A DNA stretch of 7,770 nucleotides, taken from assembly GCA_014799675.1 (NCBI GenBank), contig JAAVHM010000170.1, positions 1-7,770 of the forward strand, given 5' to 3'. The translations under genes and the position numbers were made by a program. The notes under the pieces are model-generated. The model was not told the DNA's origin, ran no database searches, and was given only the letters and a program-made list of their open reading frames with translations. This stretch comes from Ruminococcus sp. Its GTDB lineage: Bacteria > Bacillota > Clostridia > Oscillospirales > Ruminococcaceae. Positions 1 to 4,311 of the stretch are shown piece by piece (position 1 is the stretch's first letter; every line of letters begins with the position of its first letter).

Positions 1-162
1 CTTAGTGACTGATTTTTCTGTTGTCCGCCAACCCTCCGCCCATTACTTGCGGCATTAATATCGGGTTTTTCTGTTGCCCGCCAACCCTCCGCCCATTACT
101 TGCGGCATTAGTATCGGATTTTTTATCGTGTCAGCCCCACGTTAGCGGCTTATAGCCGTTCT
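1..162 (-). ncRNA. Small RNA gene M1, 3' end cut by window edge
   Basis: The RNA would start near 162, just downstream of a consensus minus-strand promoter (169-197), and run off the left edge. Read on the minus strand it has a short 5' hairpin (CGGCT/AGCCG), a second hairpin (CGTG/CACG, about 129-143) and then two tandem 53-nt modules (66-118 and 13-65) containing GGGCGGAGGGTTGGCGG. It is about 90% identical by eye to M5, including the promoter, so the missing 3' end is probably a terminator like the one at 1016-1065. No ORF with a ribosome site is visible. Function unknown. Confidence 0.75.
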
Positions 163-168
163 ACAATT

Positions 169-197
169 ATTATATACAATATTTTTGATTTTGTCAA
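169..197 (-). promoter_or_regulatory. Promoter of M1
   Basis: On the minus strand TTGACA (197-192), a 17-bp spacer and TATAAT (174-169) make a perfect sigma-A promoter. Confidence 0.88.
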
Positions 198-235
198 TAT
201 TTTTTATTAATTTTCGCGCAAAAATTCTTCCGATT

Positions 236-283
236 AAAATTTAAAAGGGAGAAGCTTTGCCGTAGCGAAAGTCATCTCCCTTT
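236..283 (-). terminator. Terminator of M2
   Basis: A perfect 9-bp stem (AAAGGGAGA, 283-275 on the minus strand after complementing, with 252-244) encloses a second small stem and is followed by TTTTAAATTTT. The same element ends M5. Confidence 0.75.
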
Positions 284-442
284 AGTGACTGATTTTTATA
301 GTCGCTCTGGTCGACCAACTTCTAAAAGGGCTACTATACTTTCAAGTAGCAGTGAACAACAGAGTTTCGGATACGCCCCGCCATTTCTGACGTGCCCCTA
401 AAGTGTCAGACACACTAATGAAAGCAGCGCACCACTTTCATC
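236..442 (-). ncRNA. Small RNA gene M2
   Basis: This transcription unit of about 205 nt runs from the promoter at 449-477 to a terminator at 236-283. Near the 5' end is a perfect 7-bp hairpin (441-435 with 424-418), then an AGTGT/ACACT hairpin (416-402), a GCTACT/AGTAGC hairpin (350-330) and the palindrome GGTCGACC (309-316). The body is unlike M1 and M5, but the last 50 nt or so (from about 290) are nearly identical to the 3' end of M5. It looks like a modular RNA with a shared 3' end. No coding signal is seen and the function is unknown. Confidence 0.75.
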
Positions 443-448
443 ATCTTT

Positions 449-477
449 ATTATATACTATTTATTTTATTTTGTCAA
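449..477 (-). promoter_or_regulatory. Promoter of M2
   Basis: Minus-strand TTGACA (477-472), 17 bp, TATAAT (454-449). Confidence 0.88.
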
Positions 478-485
478 GTATTATT

Positions 486-518
486 ACAAAAATAAGGGGC
501 AGGAAAACCCTGTCCCTT
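486..518 (-). terminator. Terminator of M3
   Basis: A 10-bp stem (518-509 with 503-494) with one A-C mismatch on the minus strand is followed by ATTTTTGT. On the plus strand the mismatch becomes a G-U pair followed by TTTT, so it may work in both directions. Confidence 0.6.
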
Positions 519-540
519 TTATAATCGCTTTTAGCTCACA

Positions 541-607
541 CTTTTTTCATGAGTGGCAGGAACTCCTATCACAGTCCGCACTTTTTTCATGAGTGGCGGA
601 AACTCCT
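541..607 (-). repeat. Tandem 27-nt module, two copies at 40-nt period
   Basis: Positions 541-567 and 581-607 match at 25 of 27 bases. Both lie inside M3. Confidence 0.85.
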
Positions 608-651
608 AAAGTGAGCAATCAAACACTTAAAGCTATACAGCTTCCTTAATT

Positions 652-680
652 ATTATAATATACACAGTAAGATATGTCAA
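652..680 (-). promoter_or_regulatory. Promoter of M3
   Basis: Minus-strand TTGACA (680-675), 17 bp, TATAAT (657-652). Confidence 0.87.
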
Positions 681-717
681 GGCTTTTATAAAAATAAAGG
701 GCAAAAATAGGTTTTAT

Positions 718-755
718 CATATAAAAAGAAGCCTTGTTAAACACAAAGCTTCTTT
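718..755 (-). terminator. Terminator of M4
   Basis: A 13-bp stem (755-743 with 737-725) is perfect on the minus strand if one T-G wobble is allowed, and is followed by TTTTTATATG. The same site has a mismatch on the plus strand, which fixes the direction. Confidence 0.82.
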
Positions 756-943
756 CGTACATTTTCTTTCAGCAAAAGCCTAAGCCAACTCGAGGTAACG
801 TTGTACAACCCTTCCCGCAAGCTCAGTGAAACAGGGCAATGTTGGCGCGCCATTTCACTTCATCACTTCACAGACCCGCTACGACTGTTAAGTTTCGTCG
901 GACTGACCGAAAACTCTTGTTTTCTGACAGCATTTCTACTGCT
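719..943 (-). ncRNA. Small RNA gene M4
   Basis: This unit of about 225 nt runs from the promoter at 950-978 to the terminator at 718-755. The 5' part folds into CAGCA/TGCTG (944-928) and a strong GAAAAC/GTTTTC tetraloop hairpin (924-909). The body contains GGCGCGCC (about 846-853) and a GGGAAGGGTTG run that faintly recalls the GGGCGGAGGGTTGG of M1. It is otherwise unrelated in sequence to M1-M3. Plus-strand frames through it have no ribosome site and are probably chance. Function unknown. Confidence 0.72.
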
Positions 944-949
944 GATTAT

Positions 950-978
950 ATTATATATAAATTATTCTGTTTTGTCAA
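950..978 (-). promoter_or_regulatory. Promoter of M4
   Basis: Minus-strand TTGACA (978-973), 17 bp, TATAAT (955-950). The DNA just upstream (979-1020) closely resembles 198-238 upstream of M1. Confidence 0.88.
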
Positions 979-1015
979 TATCTTTTATTAATTTTTGAGC
1001 AAAAATTCTTCCGCT

Positions 1016-1065
1016 ACAAAATTTAAAAGGGAGAAGCTTTGCCGTAGCGAAAGTCATCTCCCTTT
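1016..1065 (-). terminator. Terminator of M5
   Basis: A perfect 9-bp stem (1065-1057 with 1034-1026) with an inner CTTT/AAAG stem is followed by TTTTAAAT. It is nearly identical to the M2 terminator. Confidence 0.75.
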
Positions 1066-1074
1066 AGCGACTGA

Positions 1075-1182
1075 TTTTTCCGTTGTCCGCCAACCGTCCG
1101 CCCATTACTTGCGGCATTAAATATCGGGTTTTTCCGTTGCCCGCCAACCGTCCGCCCATTACTTGCGGCATCACTATCGGAT
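1075..1182 (-). repeat. Tandem 54-nt module, two copies; same module at 13-118
   Basis: Copies at 1075-1128 and 1129-1182 are nearly identical to each other and to the 53-nt pair at 13-65 and 66-118. The shared core on the minus strand is TGCCGCAAGTAATGGGCGG. Confidence 0.9.
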
Positions 1183-1231
1183 TTTTTATCGTGTCAGCCC
1201 CACGTTAGCGACTTATAGCCGTTCTGTAATT

Positions 1232-1260
1232 ATTATACCCGATACTTGCGATTTTGTCAA
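1232..1260 (-). promoter_or_regulatory. Promoter of M5
   Basis: Minus-strand TTGACA (1260-1255), 17 bp, TATAAT (1237-1232). It diverges from the E0 promoter, with 73 bp between the two -35 boxes. Confidence 0.88.
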
Positions 1261-1333
1261 TATGTTTTAATAAGTTTTTTGCAAATTAACGTTGTCTGCA
1301 ATTGAAAAAATCATTTGTTTTGACTTTTATGTA

Positions 1334-1362
1334 TTGACAATATTTTTGCTTTGGTGTATAAT
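1334..1362 (+). promoter_or_regulatory. Promoter of E0
   Basis: TTGACA (1334-1339), 17 bp, TATAAT (1357-1362). It is the only plus-strand promoter of the array without an extended -10 TGN. Confidence 0.88.
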
Positions 1363-1368
1363 AATATC

Positions 1369-1440
1369 AGAGCTAAGGTTGTTTGTTAATTCGGAGTATT
1401 GTTCTCCCCATCTTTCAAACATTTCTTGGCTTTTATTTTT
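1369..1440 (+). ncRNA. Small RNA gene E0
   Basis: This is the first unit of the plus-strand array, about 70 nt. The closing stem AGCTAAG (1371-1377) pairs with CTTGGCT (1425-1431) using one wobble, continues with TGTTTG/CAAACA, and ends in a U-rich tail (1431-1440), so it doubles as terminator. The inner hairpin is GGAG/CTCC (1393-1396 with 1404-1407). It is followed by CCATC rather than the CTATG of the other units, so it is a divergent member. Function unknown. Confidence 0.75.
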
Positions 1441-1481
1441 GCCCTGCGGAACTTCGGGAACAAAAAACTTTATAAAAACTC

Positions 1482-1510
1482 TTGACAAGTTGGAATAAGT
1501 CTGATATACT
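1482..1510 (+). promoter_or_regulatory. Promoter of E1
   Basis: TTGACA (1482-1487), 17 bp, TATACT (1505-1510), with TGA as extended -10. Confidence 0.88.
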
Positions 1511-1516
1511 TGCATC

Positions 1517-1587
1517 AGAGCCACTTAGAGCCGAGCGAGCTATCGGTTTTCCGTGAACTCTATGTTCTAAGTGGTTCTATTTTTATT
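1517..1587 (+). ncRNA. Small RNA gene E1
   Basis: The transcript is about 70 nt. A 14-bp closing stem with two wobbles (1517-1530 with 1565-1578) leads into ATTTTTATTTTT. The inner part has a small CGG/CCG hairpin (1544-1553), then GTGAACTCTATGTTC. That string is nearly repeated in the 3' domain of E5 (GTGAACGCTATGTTC, about 2174-2188), so these two form a subfamily. CTATG is at 1560-1564. Function unknown. Confidence 0.8.
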
Positions 1588-1594
1588 TTTCAGC

Positions 1595-1623
1595 TTGACA
1601 TTTGCAAAAGGTTATGTTATAAT
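1595..1623 (+). promoter_or_regulatory. Promoter of E2
   Basis: TTGACA (1595-1600), 17 bp, TATAAT (1618-1623), extended -10 TGT. Confidence 0.9.
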
Positions 1624-1629
1624 GTTATT

Positions 1630-1699
1630 AAGCTAATAAATGTGTTCGCCTTGAGATACTATTTCTCTATGGAAAGAAGCATTTAATTAGCTTTTTTTA
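1630..1699 (+). ncRNA. Small RNA gene E2
   Basis: The transcript is about 70 nt. The closing stem AAGCTAATAAATG (1630-1642) pairs with 1680-1693 with one bulge and runs into seven T, forming the terminator. The inner hairpin GAGA/TCTC (1653-1656 with 1664-1667) is followed by CTATG (1667-1671). Stem and loop are shared with E3, E4, E8 and E11 (the AAGCTAATAAATG subfamily). Function unknown. Confidence 0.82.
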
Positions 1700-1711
1700 T
1701 TAATTATTTAC

Positions 1712-1740
1712 TTGACATTTGCTAAAAATTATGCTATAAT
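1712..1740 (+). promoter_or_regulatory. Promoter of E3
   Basis: TTGACA (1712-1717), 17 bp, TATAAT (1735-1740), extended -10 TGC. Confidence 0.9.
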
Positions 1741-1746
1741 ATTATT

Positions 1747-1816
1747 AAAGCTAATAAATGTGTTCGCCTCGGGGAAATCGACCCCTATGGAAAGAAGCAT
1801 TCTATTAGCTTTTTTA
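1747..1816 (+). ncRNA. Small RNA gene E3
   Basis: The transcript is about 70 nt. The closing stem is 1748-1760 with 1799-1812 and then a T-run. The inner hairpin is GGGG/CCCC (1771-1774 with 1782-1785), followed by CTATG (1785-1789). Compared with E2 (GAGA/TCTC), both sides of the inner stem have changed while remaining complementary. Function unknown. Confidence 0.84.
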
Positions 1817-1842
1817 TTAATTATTATAATTTAATTATTTAC

Positions 1843-1871
1843 TTGACATTTGCTAAAGATTATGCTATAGT
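1843..1871 (+). promoter_or_regulatory. Promoter of E4
   Basis: TTGACA (1843-1848), 17 bp, TATAGT (1866-1871), extended -10 TGC. Confidence 0.88.
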
Positions 1872-1877
1872 ATTATT

Positions 1878-1946
1878 AAAGCTAATAAATGTTTCCTCCT
1901 TGGGATACTATTTCCCTATGGACTGAAACATTTTATTAGCTTTTTC
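1878..1946 (+). ncRNA. Small RNA gene E4
   Basis: The transcript is about 69 nt. The closing stem AAGCTAATAAATGTTT (1879-1894) pairs with 1926-1942 and leads into TTTTTC. The inner hairpin GGGA/TCCC (1902-1905 with 1913-1916) is followed by CTATG (1916-1920). It belongs to the same subfamily as E2, E3, E8 and E11. Function unknown. Confidence 0.82.
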
Positions 1947-1970
1947 TTTCTATAATTTAAGCCGTTTTAC

Positions 1971-1999
1971 TTGACAAAATTCAATTAATATGATATACT
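1971..1999 (+). promoter_or_regulatory. Promoter of E5
   Basis: TTGACA (1971-1976), 17 bp, TATACT (1994-1999), extended -10 TGA. The spacer sequence differs from the TTTGC...TATGC type of most other plus-strand units. Confidence 0.88.
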
Positions 2000-2005
2000 A
2001 AAATC

Positions 2006-2206
2006 AAGCCTATTAAGGACTTTTAAGTGTGGCTGTTTTTCAGTGAAGCTTACGTGCCTTAATGGTGCTTATGAGCAGTTAAGAACCGAAGGGCGTAGTT
2101 GATTTTCAAGCAAACCTATAATTTTTAACGGCTCTTATAACCATTCAAGACTGATAGTGCTAGCCATTTATTGGTGAACGCTATGTTCTTGAATGGCTTT
2201 ATTTTT
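2006..2206 (+). ncRNA. Long composite small RNA gene E5
   Basis: This unit of about 200 nt has one promoter and one terminator but at least two domains. The 5' domain is closed by ATTAAGG/CCTTAAT (2012-2018 with 2057-2063). A middle part holds TGCTTATGAGCA (2066-2077) and GTTAA/TTAAC. The 3' domain is a 10-bp stem CCATTCAAGA/TCTTGAATGG (2141-2150 with 2187-2196) ending in TTTATTTTT, with GCTATG at 2180-2185, and resembles E1. A TATAAT at 2117-2122 lacks a suitable -35 box, so the 3' domain is not a separate unit. Function unknown. Confidence 0.75.
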
Positions 2207-2218
2207 ACATTTTGCAAC

Positions 2219-2247
2219 TTGACATTTGCAAAAAATTATGCTATACT
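2219..2247 (+). promoter_or_regulatory. Promoter of E6
   Basis: TTGACA (2219-2224), 17 bp, TATACT (2242-2247), extended -10 TGC. Confidence 0.9.
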
Positions 2248-2253
2248 ATTATC

Positions 2254-2335
2254 AAGATTGATAATGTTTTCAAACTTGGGCAATTGGCGCCCTATGTTCG
2301 GCTGGTCCACGAAACAATTATCAGTCTTTTTTTAT
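2254..2335 (+). ncRNA. Small RNA gene E6
   Basis: The transcript is about 80 nt. A 12-bp closing stem with one wobble (2254-2265 with 2317-2328) runs into a T-run. The inner hairpin GGGC/GCCC (2278-2281 with 2289-2292) has loop AATTGGC and is followed by CTATG (2292-2296) and TTCGGCTGG. It forms a subfamily with E7, and its core recurs near 5226-5247. A 95-codon frame crosses E6 and E7 but has no ribosome site and is a by-product of the RNA repeats. Function unknown. Confidence 0.84.
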
Positions 2336-2362
2336 TCACTGCTGTAATTTTTGTTTTCTTAC

Positions 2363-2391
2363 TTGACATTTGCCTTAAAATATGCTATACT
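2363..2391 (+). promoter_or_regulatory. Promoter of E7
   Basis: TTGACA (2363-2368), 17 bp, TATACT (2386-2391), extended -10 TGC. Confidence 0.9.
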
Positions 2392-2397
2392 ATTGAT

Positions 2398-2475
2398 ATA
2401 GTTGGTAAATGCTTCAAACTTGGACAATTGGCGTCCTATGTTCGACTGTGTCATGAAGCATTTATCAATTTTTTA
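2398..2475 (+). ncRNA. Small RNA gene E7
   Basis: The transcript is about 78 nt. A 16-bp closing stem with two wobbles (2401-2416 with 2454-2469) leads into TTTTTT. The inner hairpin GGAC/GTCC (2422-2425 with 2433-2436) has the same AATTGGC loop as E6. The change from GGGC/GCCC to GGAC/GTCC is a clean compensatory pair. CTATG is at 2436-2440. Its T-run abuts the E8 -35 box. Function unknown. Confidence 0.85.
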
Positions 2476-2476
2476 C

Positions 2477-2505
2477 TTGACATTTGCCAAAAATCATGAT
2501 ATAAT
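2477..2505 (+). promoter_or_regulatory. Promoter of E8
   Basis: TTGACA (2477-2482), 17 bp, TATAAT (2500-2505), extended -10 TGA. Confidence 0.9.
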
Positions 2506-2511
2506 ATTATC

Positions 2512-2580
2512 AAAGCTAATAAATGTGATCGCCTCGGGAAAATATCTCCCTATGGTAAGAAACATTTAATTAGCTTTTTC
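2512..2580 (+). ncRNA. Small RNA gene E8
   Basis: The transcript is about 69 nt. The closing stem AAGCTAATAAATG (2513-2525) pairs with 2563-2576, then TTTTT. The inner hairpin GGGA/TCCC (2536-2539 with 2547-2550) is followed by CTATG (2550-2554). It belongs to the E2/E3 subfamily although separated from E2-E4 by E5-E7. Function unknown. Confidence 0.83.
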
Positions 2581-2611
2581 TTTATTAATCAACTATAATT
2601 TAATTATTGGC

Positions 2612-2640
2612 TTGACATCTGCCGTGGAATATGCTATACT
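2612..2640 (+). promoter_or_regulatory. Promoter of E9
   Basis: TTGACA (2612-2617), 17 bp, TATACT (2635-2640), extended -10 TGC. Confidence 0.9.
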
Positions 2641-2646
2641 ATTATT

Positions 2647-2717
2647 GTAGCAGATAGCTGTATTTAACTTGGAATATTGGATTCCTATGTCTCTATACGG
2701 TTGTTCTGCTTTTTTTG
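2647..2717 (+). ncRNA. Small RNA gene E9
   Basis: The transcript is about 70 nt. The closing stem AGCAGA...GTAT (2649-2663) pairs with 2695-2710 and is followed by seven T. The inner hairpin is a 5-bp GGAAT/ATTCC (2671-2675 with 2681-2685) with loop ATTGG, then CTATG (2685-2689). It shares the AGCAGATAGCTG stem with E10. Function unknown. Confidence 0.82.
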
Positions 2718-2744
2718 TTATAAGCAATAATTTTTGCTTTTTAC

Positions 2745-2773
2745 TTGACATTTGCCATAAAATATGCTATAAT
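2745..2773 (+). promoter_or_regulatory. Promoter of E10
   Basis: TTGACA (2745-2750), 17 bp, TATAAT (2768-2773), extended -10 TGC. A small AAGCAA/TTGCTT hairpin with a T-run (2722-2740) lies just upstream and may be a second stop for E9. Confidence 0.9.
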
Positions 2774-2779
2774 GTTGTC

Positions 2780-2850
2780 ATAGCAGATAGCTGAAGTCGT
2801 TTTGGGTTATTGGAACCCTATAGTCGTGAACAGTTTGTCTGCTTTTTCTT
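2780..2850 (+). ncRNA. Small RNA gene E10
   Basis: The transcript is about 70 nt. The closing stem AGCAGATAGCTG (2782-2793) pairs imperfectly with 2831-2843 and leads into TTTTTC. The inner hairpin is GGGTT/AACCC (2804-2808 with 2814-2818), loop ATTGG, the same loop as E9 with three changed but still complementary pairs. It is followed by CTATAG (2818-2823), a variant of CTATG. Function unknown. Confidence 0.82.
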
Positions 2851-2879
2851 TTTTGTAAGCAATTATTTTTGTTATTTAC

Positions 2880-2908
2880 TTGACATTTGCCATAAAATAT
2901 GATATAGT
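2880..2908 (+). promoter_or_regulatory. Promoter of E11
   Basis: TTGACA (2880-2885), 17 bp, TATAGT (2903-2908), extended -10 TGA. Confidence 0.88.
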
Positions 2909-2913
2909 ATTGT

Positions 2914-2986
2914 TAAAGCTACTAAATGTGTTCTCCTTGAGGTACTATTTCTCTATGGAATGAAGCATTTCGTTAGCTTTTTATTT
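2914..2986 (+). ncRNA. Small RNA gene E11, last of the array
   Basis: The transcript is about 72 nt. The closing stem AAGCTACTAAATG (2916-2928) pairs with 2966-2979 and runs into TTTTTATTTATT. The inner hairpin is GAG/CTC (2939-2941 with 2951-2953), followed by CTATG (2953-2957). Relative to E2, the closing stem has changed on both sides yet still pairs. The next element to the right is the terminator of a gene transcribed towards it. Function unknown. Confidence 0.82.
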
Positions 2987-3012
2987 ATTGCAAAAACATC
3001 TGATAAACGTTT

Positions 3013-3047
3013 TAAAAAAAACTGCCGTACAATAAATGCACAGCAGC
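3013..3047 (-). terminator. Terminator of the lipoprotein operon
   Basis: On the minus strand a 10-bp stem (3047-3038 with 3031-3022, two G-U pairs, 6-nt loop) is followed by eight T. It lies 11 bp after the stop codon of the lipoprotein gene. Confidence 0.88.
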
Positions 3048-3057
3048 TATAAAAATA

Positions 3058-4257
3058 TTATTCTATTTCTTTTTTTATGCTGTCGGTATAACCGCCGTTA
3101 TCCTCATACTCGGAAATTGTTTCGTCAAGAGACAAGCCAAGATAATTTTTTATCAGATCCCTGCCGAAATATTTTGCGCTTGTTTTGGCTGAGGATATAT
3201 CAATTTCCCCGTCCAAAATAAGTATATTATTCATATGCGCTTCGGCATAAACCGTTAATTCATACGTATCGCCGACGCTGTATTCGTCCTTTGAATAATC
3301 CCTGCCTTTTTCGCACGGAAATTTAAGCTCATAAAATACGGTATACGAATTAAATATATCCGAAAACCGATTATTTGAACCGTAAAAAATCTTTTTTACA
3401 GGCGTTATGGTATACTCCCCTGTTACATTCCATTCGGCAGATACGCTTCCGTCACGCATTATATTAAAGCCGTAAAGGTAACTGTTATCTTCATATGCTT
3501 CAGCCCATGTTGATTTATCAGCTTTTTCCTTTGCCAACGTAAGAAGCTGTTCATCAATTTCACTTAAATCATAACCGCTTATATCCTGCGCATAATACGG
3601 CAATCCCTCAACGGTATAGCTTTTCTCCGTTTCTTTAATTACGTACAAATTTTCATCAAGCTTGCTCTGACTGCATGAAGCCTTAACCACGATTTCATCG
3701 CCGTTTGAAAGACCGTAAGCTTTATCAATAGAATACCTCACATTGCTTTTTACAAATTCATCATTTCCGTTGTATTCAGCCTTTGCAGAGCCACTGGAAG
3801 ATATTCCGTCATATGTAACAGTAACTCCGTCCCAAATATCAAGCTCCTTGGGTTCTTCAAGACCCTCGACCACATATGTATACTCGTCAAGCTTGAATTT
3901 CAGTCCTAAATTTTCAAGACGTTCATTATCTGCGGTCATTGTGATTTTTAATTTGTCACCGTTGGAAAGCCCTGTTTTTTCGCCGTCAAGCTCATATTTG
4001 ACAGAATCATATATTTGAAGCTCCATAGCTGCGAGTTCCAGATCGGTAGCTTCACCGTCAAACAAATCATTATTTATTTTGTTGTAAAACTCTTTTGTTC
4101 CGCCCGAAACCGAAGCTCGACCGTCGCCGTTTGCGCCGCTTACAGAAATACTGACGTAATCCTCCGTGCTGTATGTAACCGTCCGTTTGCCGCAAGCCGA
4201 CATTAGCAGTATACAGCATAATGCCGTGATTATAAGTAATATTTTTTTATTATTCAT
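3058..4257 (-). CDS. Putative lipoprotein with two related extracellular repeats
   Basis: The protein is 399 aa if it starts at the ATG at 4257. That start has GGAGG (4270-4266) 8 nt upstream. An in-frame TTG at 4263 is only 2 nt from it and is rejected. Residues 1-22 form a lipoprotein signal: NNKK, a hydrophobic stretch, then MSAC with the lipidated Cys at 22. The mature part should be anchored outside the membrane. Two repeats of about 48 residues (about 88-135 and 174-222) share GLSNGD, a strand-rich pattern and a closing YxVEGL. The C-terminal half (about 225-399) has no motif I recognise and ends in a charged helix-like tail. It follows the TnpV-like gene by 54 bp on the same strand, so the two are probably cotranscribed. 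The specific function is unknown; binding or cell-envelope sensing is only a guess. Confidence 0.85.
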   Translation of the reverse strand: MNNKKILLIITALCCILLMSACGKRTVTYSTEDYVSISVSGANGDGRASVSGGTKEFYNKINNDLFDGEATDLELAAMELQIYDSVKYELDGEKTGLSNGDKLKITMTADNERLENLGLKFKLDEYTYVVEGLEEPKELDIWDGVTVTYDGISSSGSAKAEYNGNDEFVKSNVRYSIDKAYGLSNGDEIVVKASCSQSKLDENLYVIKETEKSYTVEGLPYYAQDISGYDLSEIDEQLLTLAKEKADKSTWAEAYEDNSYLYGFNIMRDGSVSAEWNVTGEYTITPVKKIFYGSNNRFSDIFNSYTVFYELKFPCEKGRDYSKDEYSVGDTYELTVYAEAHMNNILILDGEIDISSAKTSAKYFGRDLIKNYLGLSLDETISEYEDNGGYTDSIKKEIE

Positions 4258-4311
4258 TTTCAATACCTCCGTAAATTTAAAGTTAAAGCTTTTGTATGCT
4301 TAAAATAAGCG

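Larger units (their letters stand above)
486..645 (-). ncRNA. Small RNA gene M3 with duplicated module
   Basis: This unit of about 160 nt lies between the promoter at 652-680 and a hairpin at 494-518. It begins with an AAGCT/AGCTT hairpin (643-630). It then carries two tandem copies, 40 nt apart, of a 27-nt module (607-581 and 567-541, 25 of 27 identical). Each module has a GGAG, a CACTC...AGTG hairpin and an ATGAAAAAAGTG run. The ATG is 12 nt from the GGAG and opens only a 20-codon or a 4-codon frame, so RNA function is preferred over translation. Function unknown. Confidence 0.72.
1016..1225 (-). ncRNA. Small RNA gene M5, complete paralogue of M1
   Basis: This unit of about 210 nt has a promoter at 1232-1260 and a terminator at 1016-1065. 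Its order is: a short 5' hairpin, the CGTGGGGCTGACACG hairpin (about 1189-1203), and two tandem 54-nt modules (1129-1182 and 1075-1128) each holding GGGCGGACGGTTGGCGG. The 3' end is the ATCAGTC...AGGGAGA module also present in M2. M1 has GGAGGG where M5 has GGACGG, in both of its modules, so the two modules of each gene have stayed alike. Function unknown. Confidence 0.78.

Noticed and set aside
541..607. Short peptide gene in M3 (GGAG followed by ATGAAAAAAGTG)
   Set aside because: The spacing of 12 nt is too long and the frame is only 20 codons. The second copy stops after 4 codons, so the repeat is not kept as coding sequence.
801..998. 65-codon plus-strand frame
   Set aside because: It lies antisense across M4 and its promoter, with no ribosome site and a low-complexity hydrophobic end.
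1292..1524. Overlapping frames on both strands near the array centre
   Set aside because: They cross the E0 unit and the E1 promoter and have no ribosome sites.
2117..2122. Internal promoter for the 3' domain of E5 (TATAAT)
   Set aside because: The nearest TTGATT is only 12 bp upstream, and no -35 box is found at 16-18 bp.
2212..2499. 95-codon plus-strand frame with two related halves (KLGQLAPYVRL and KLGQLASYVRL)
   Set aside because: It begins at a promoter -35 region, has no ribosome site, and crosses the terminators and promoters of E6-E8. The similar halves come from the RNA repeats.
1334..2986. CRISPR array
   Set aside because: The repeats contain full promoters and terminators, the period varies from 113 to 248 bp, there are no uniform spacers, and no cas gene is in the window.
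1334..2986. Type III toxin-antitoxin RNA repeats
   Set aside because: Those are short tandem repeats under one promoter next to an endoribonuclease gene. Here every unit has its own promoter and terminator, and no such toxin gene is seen.
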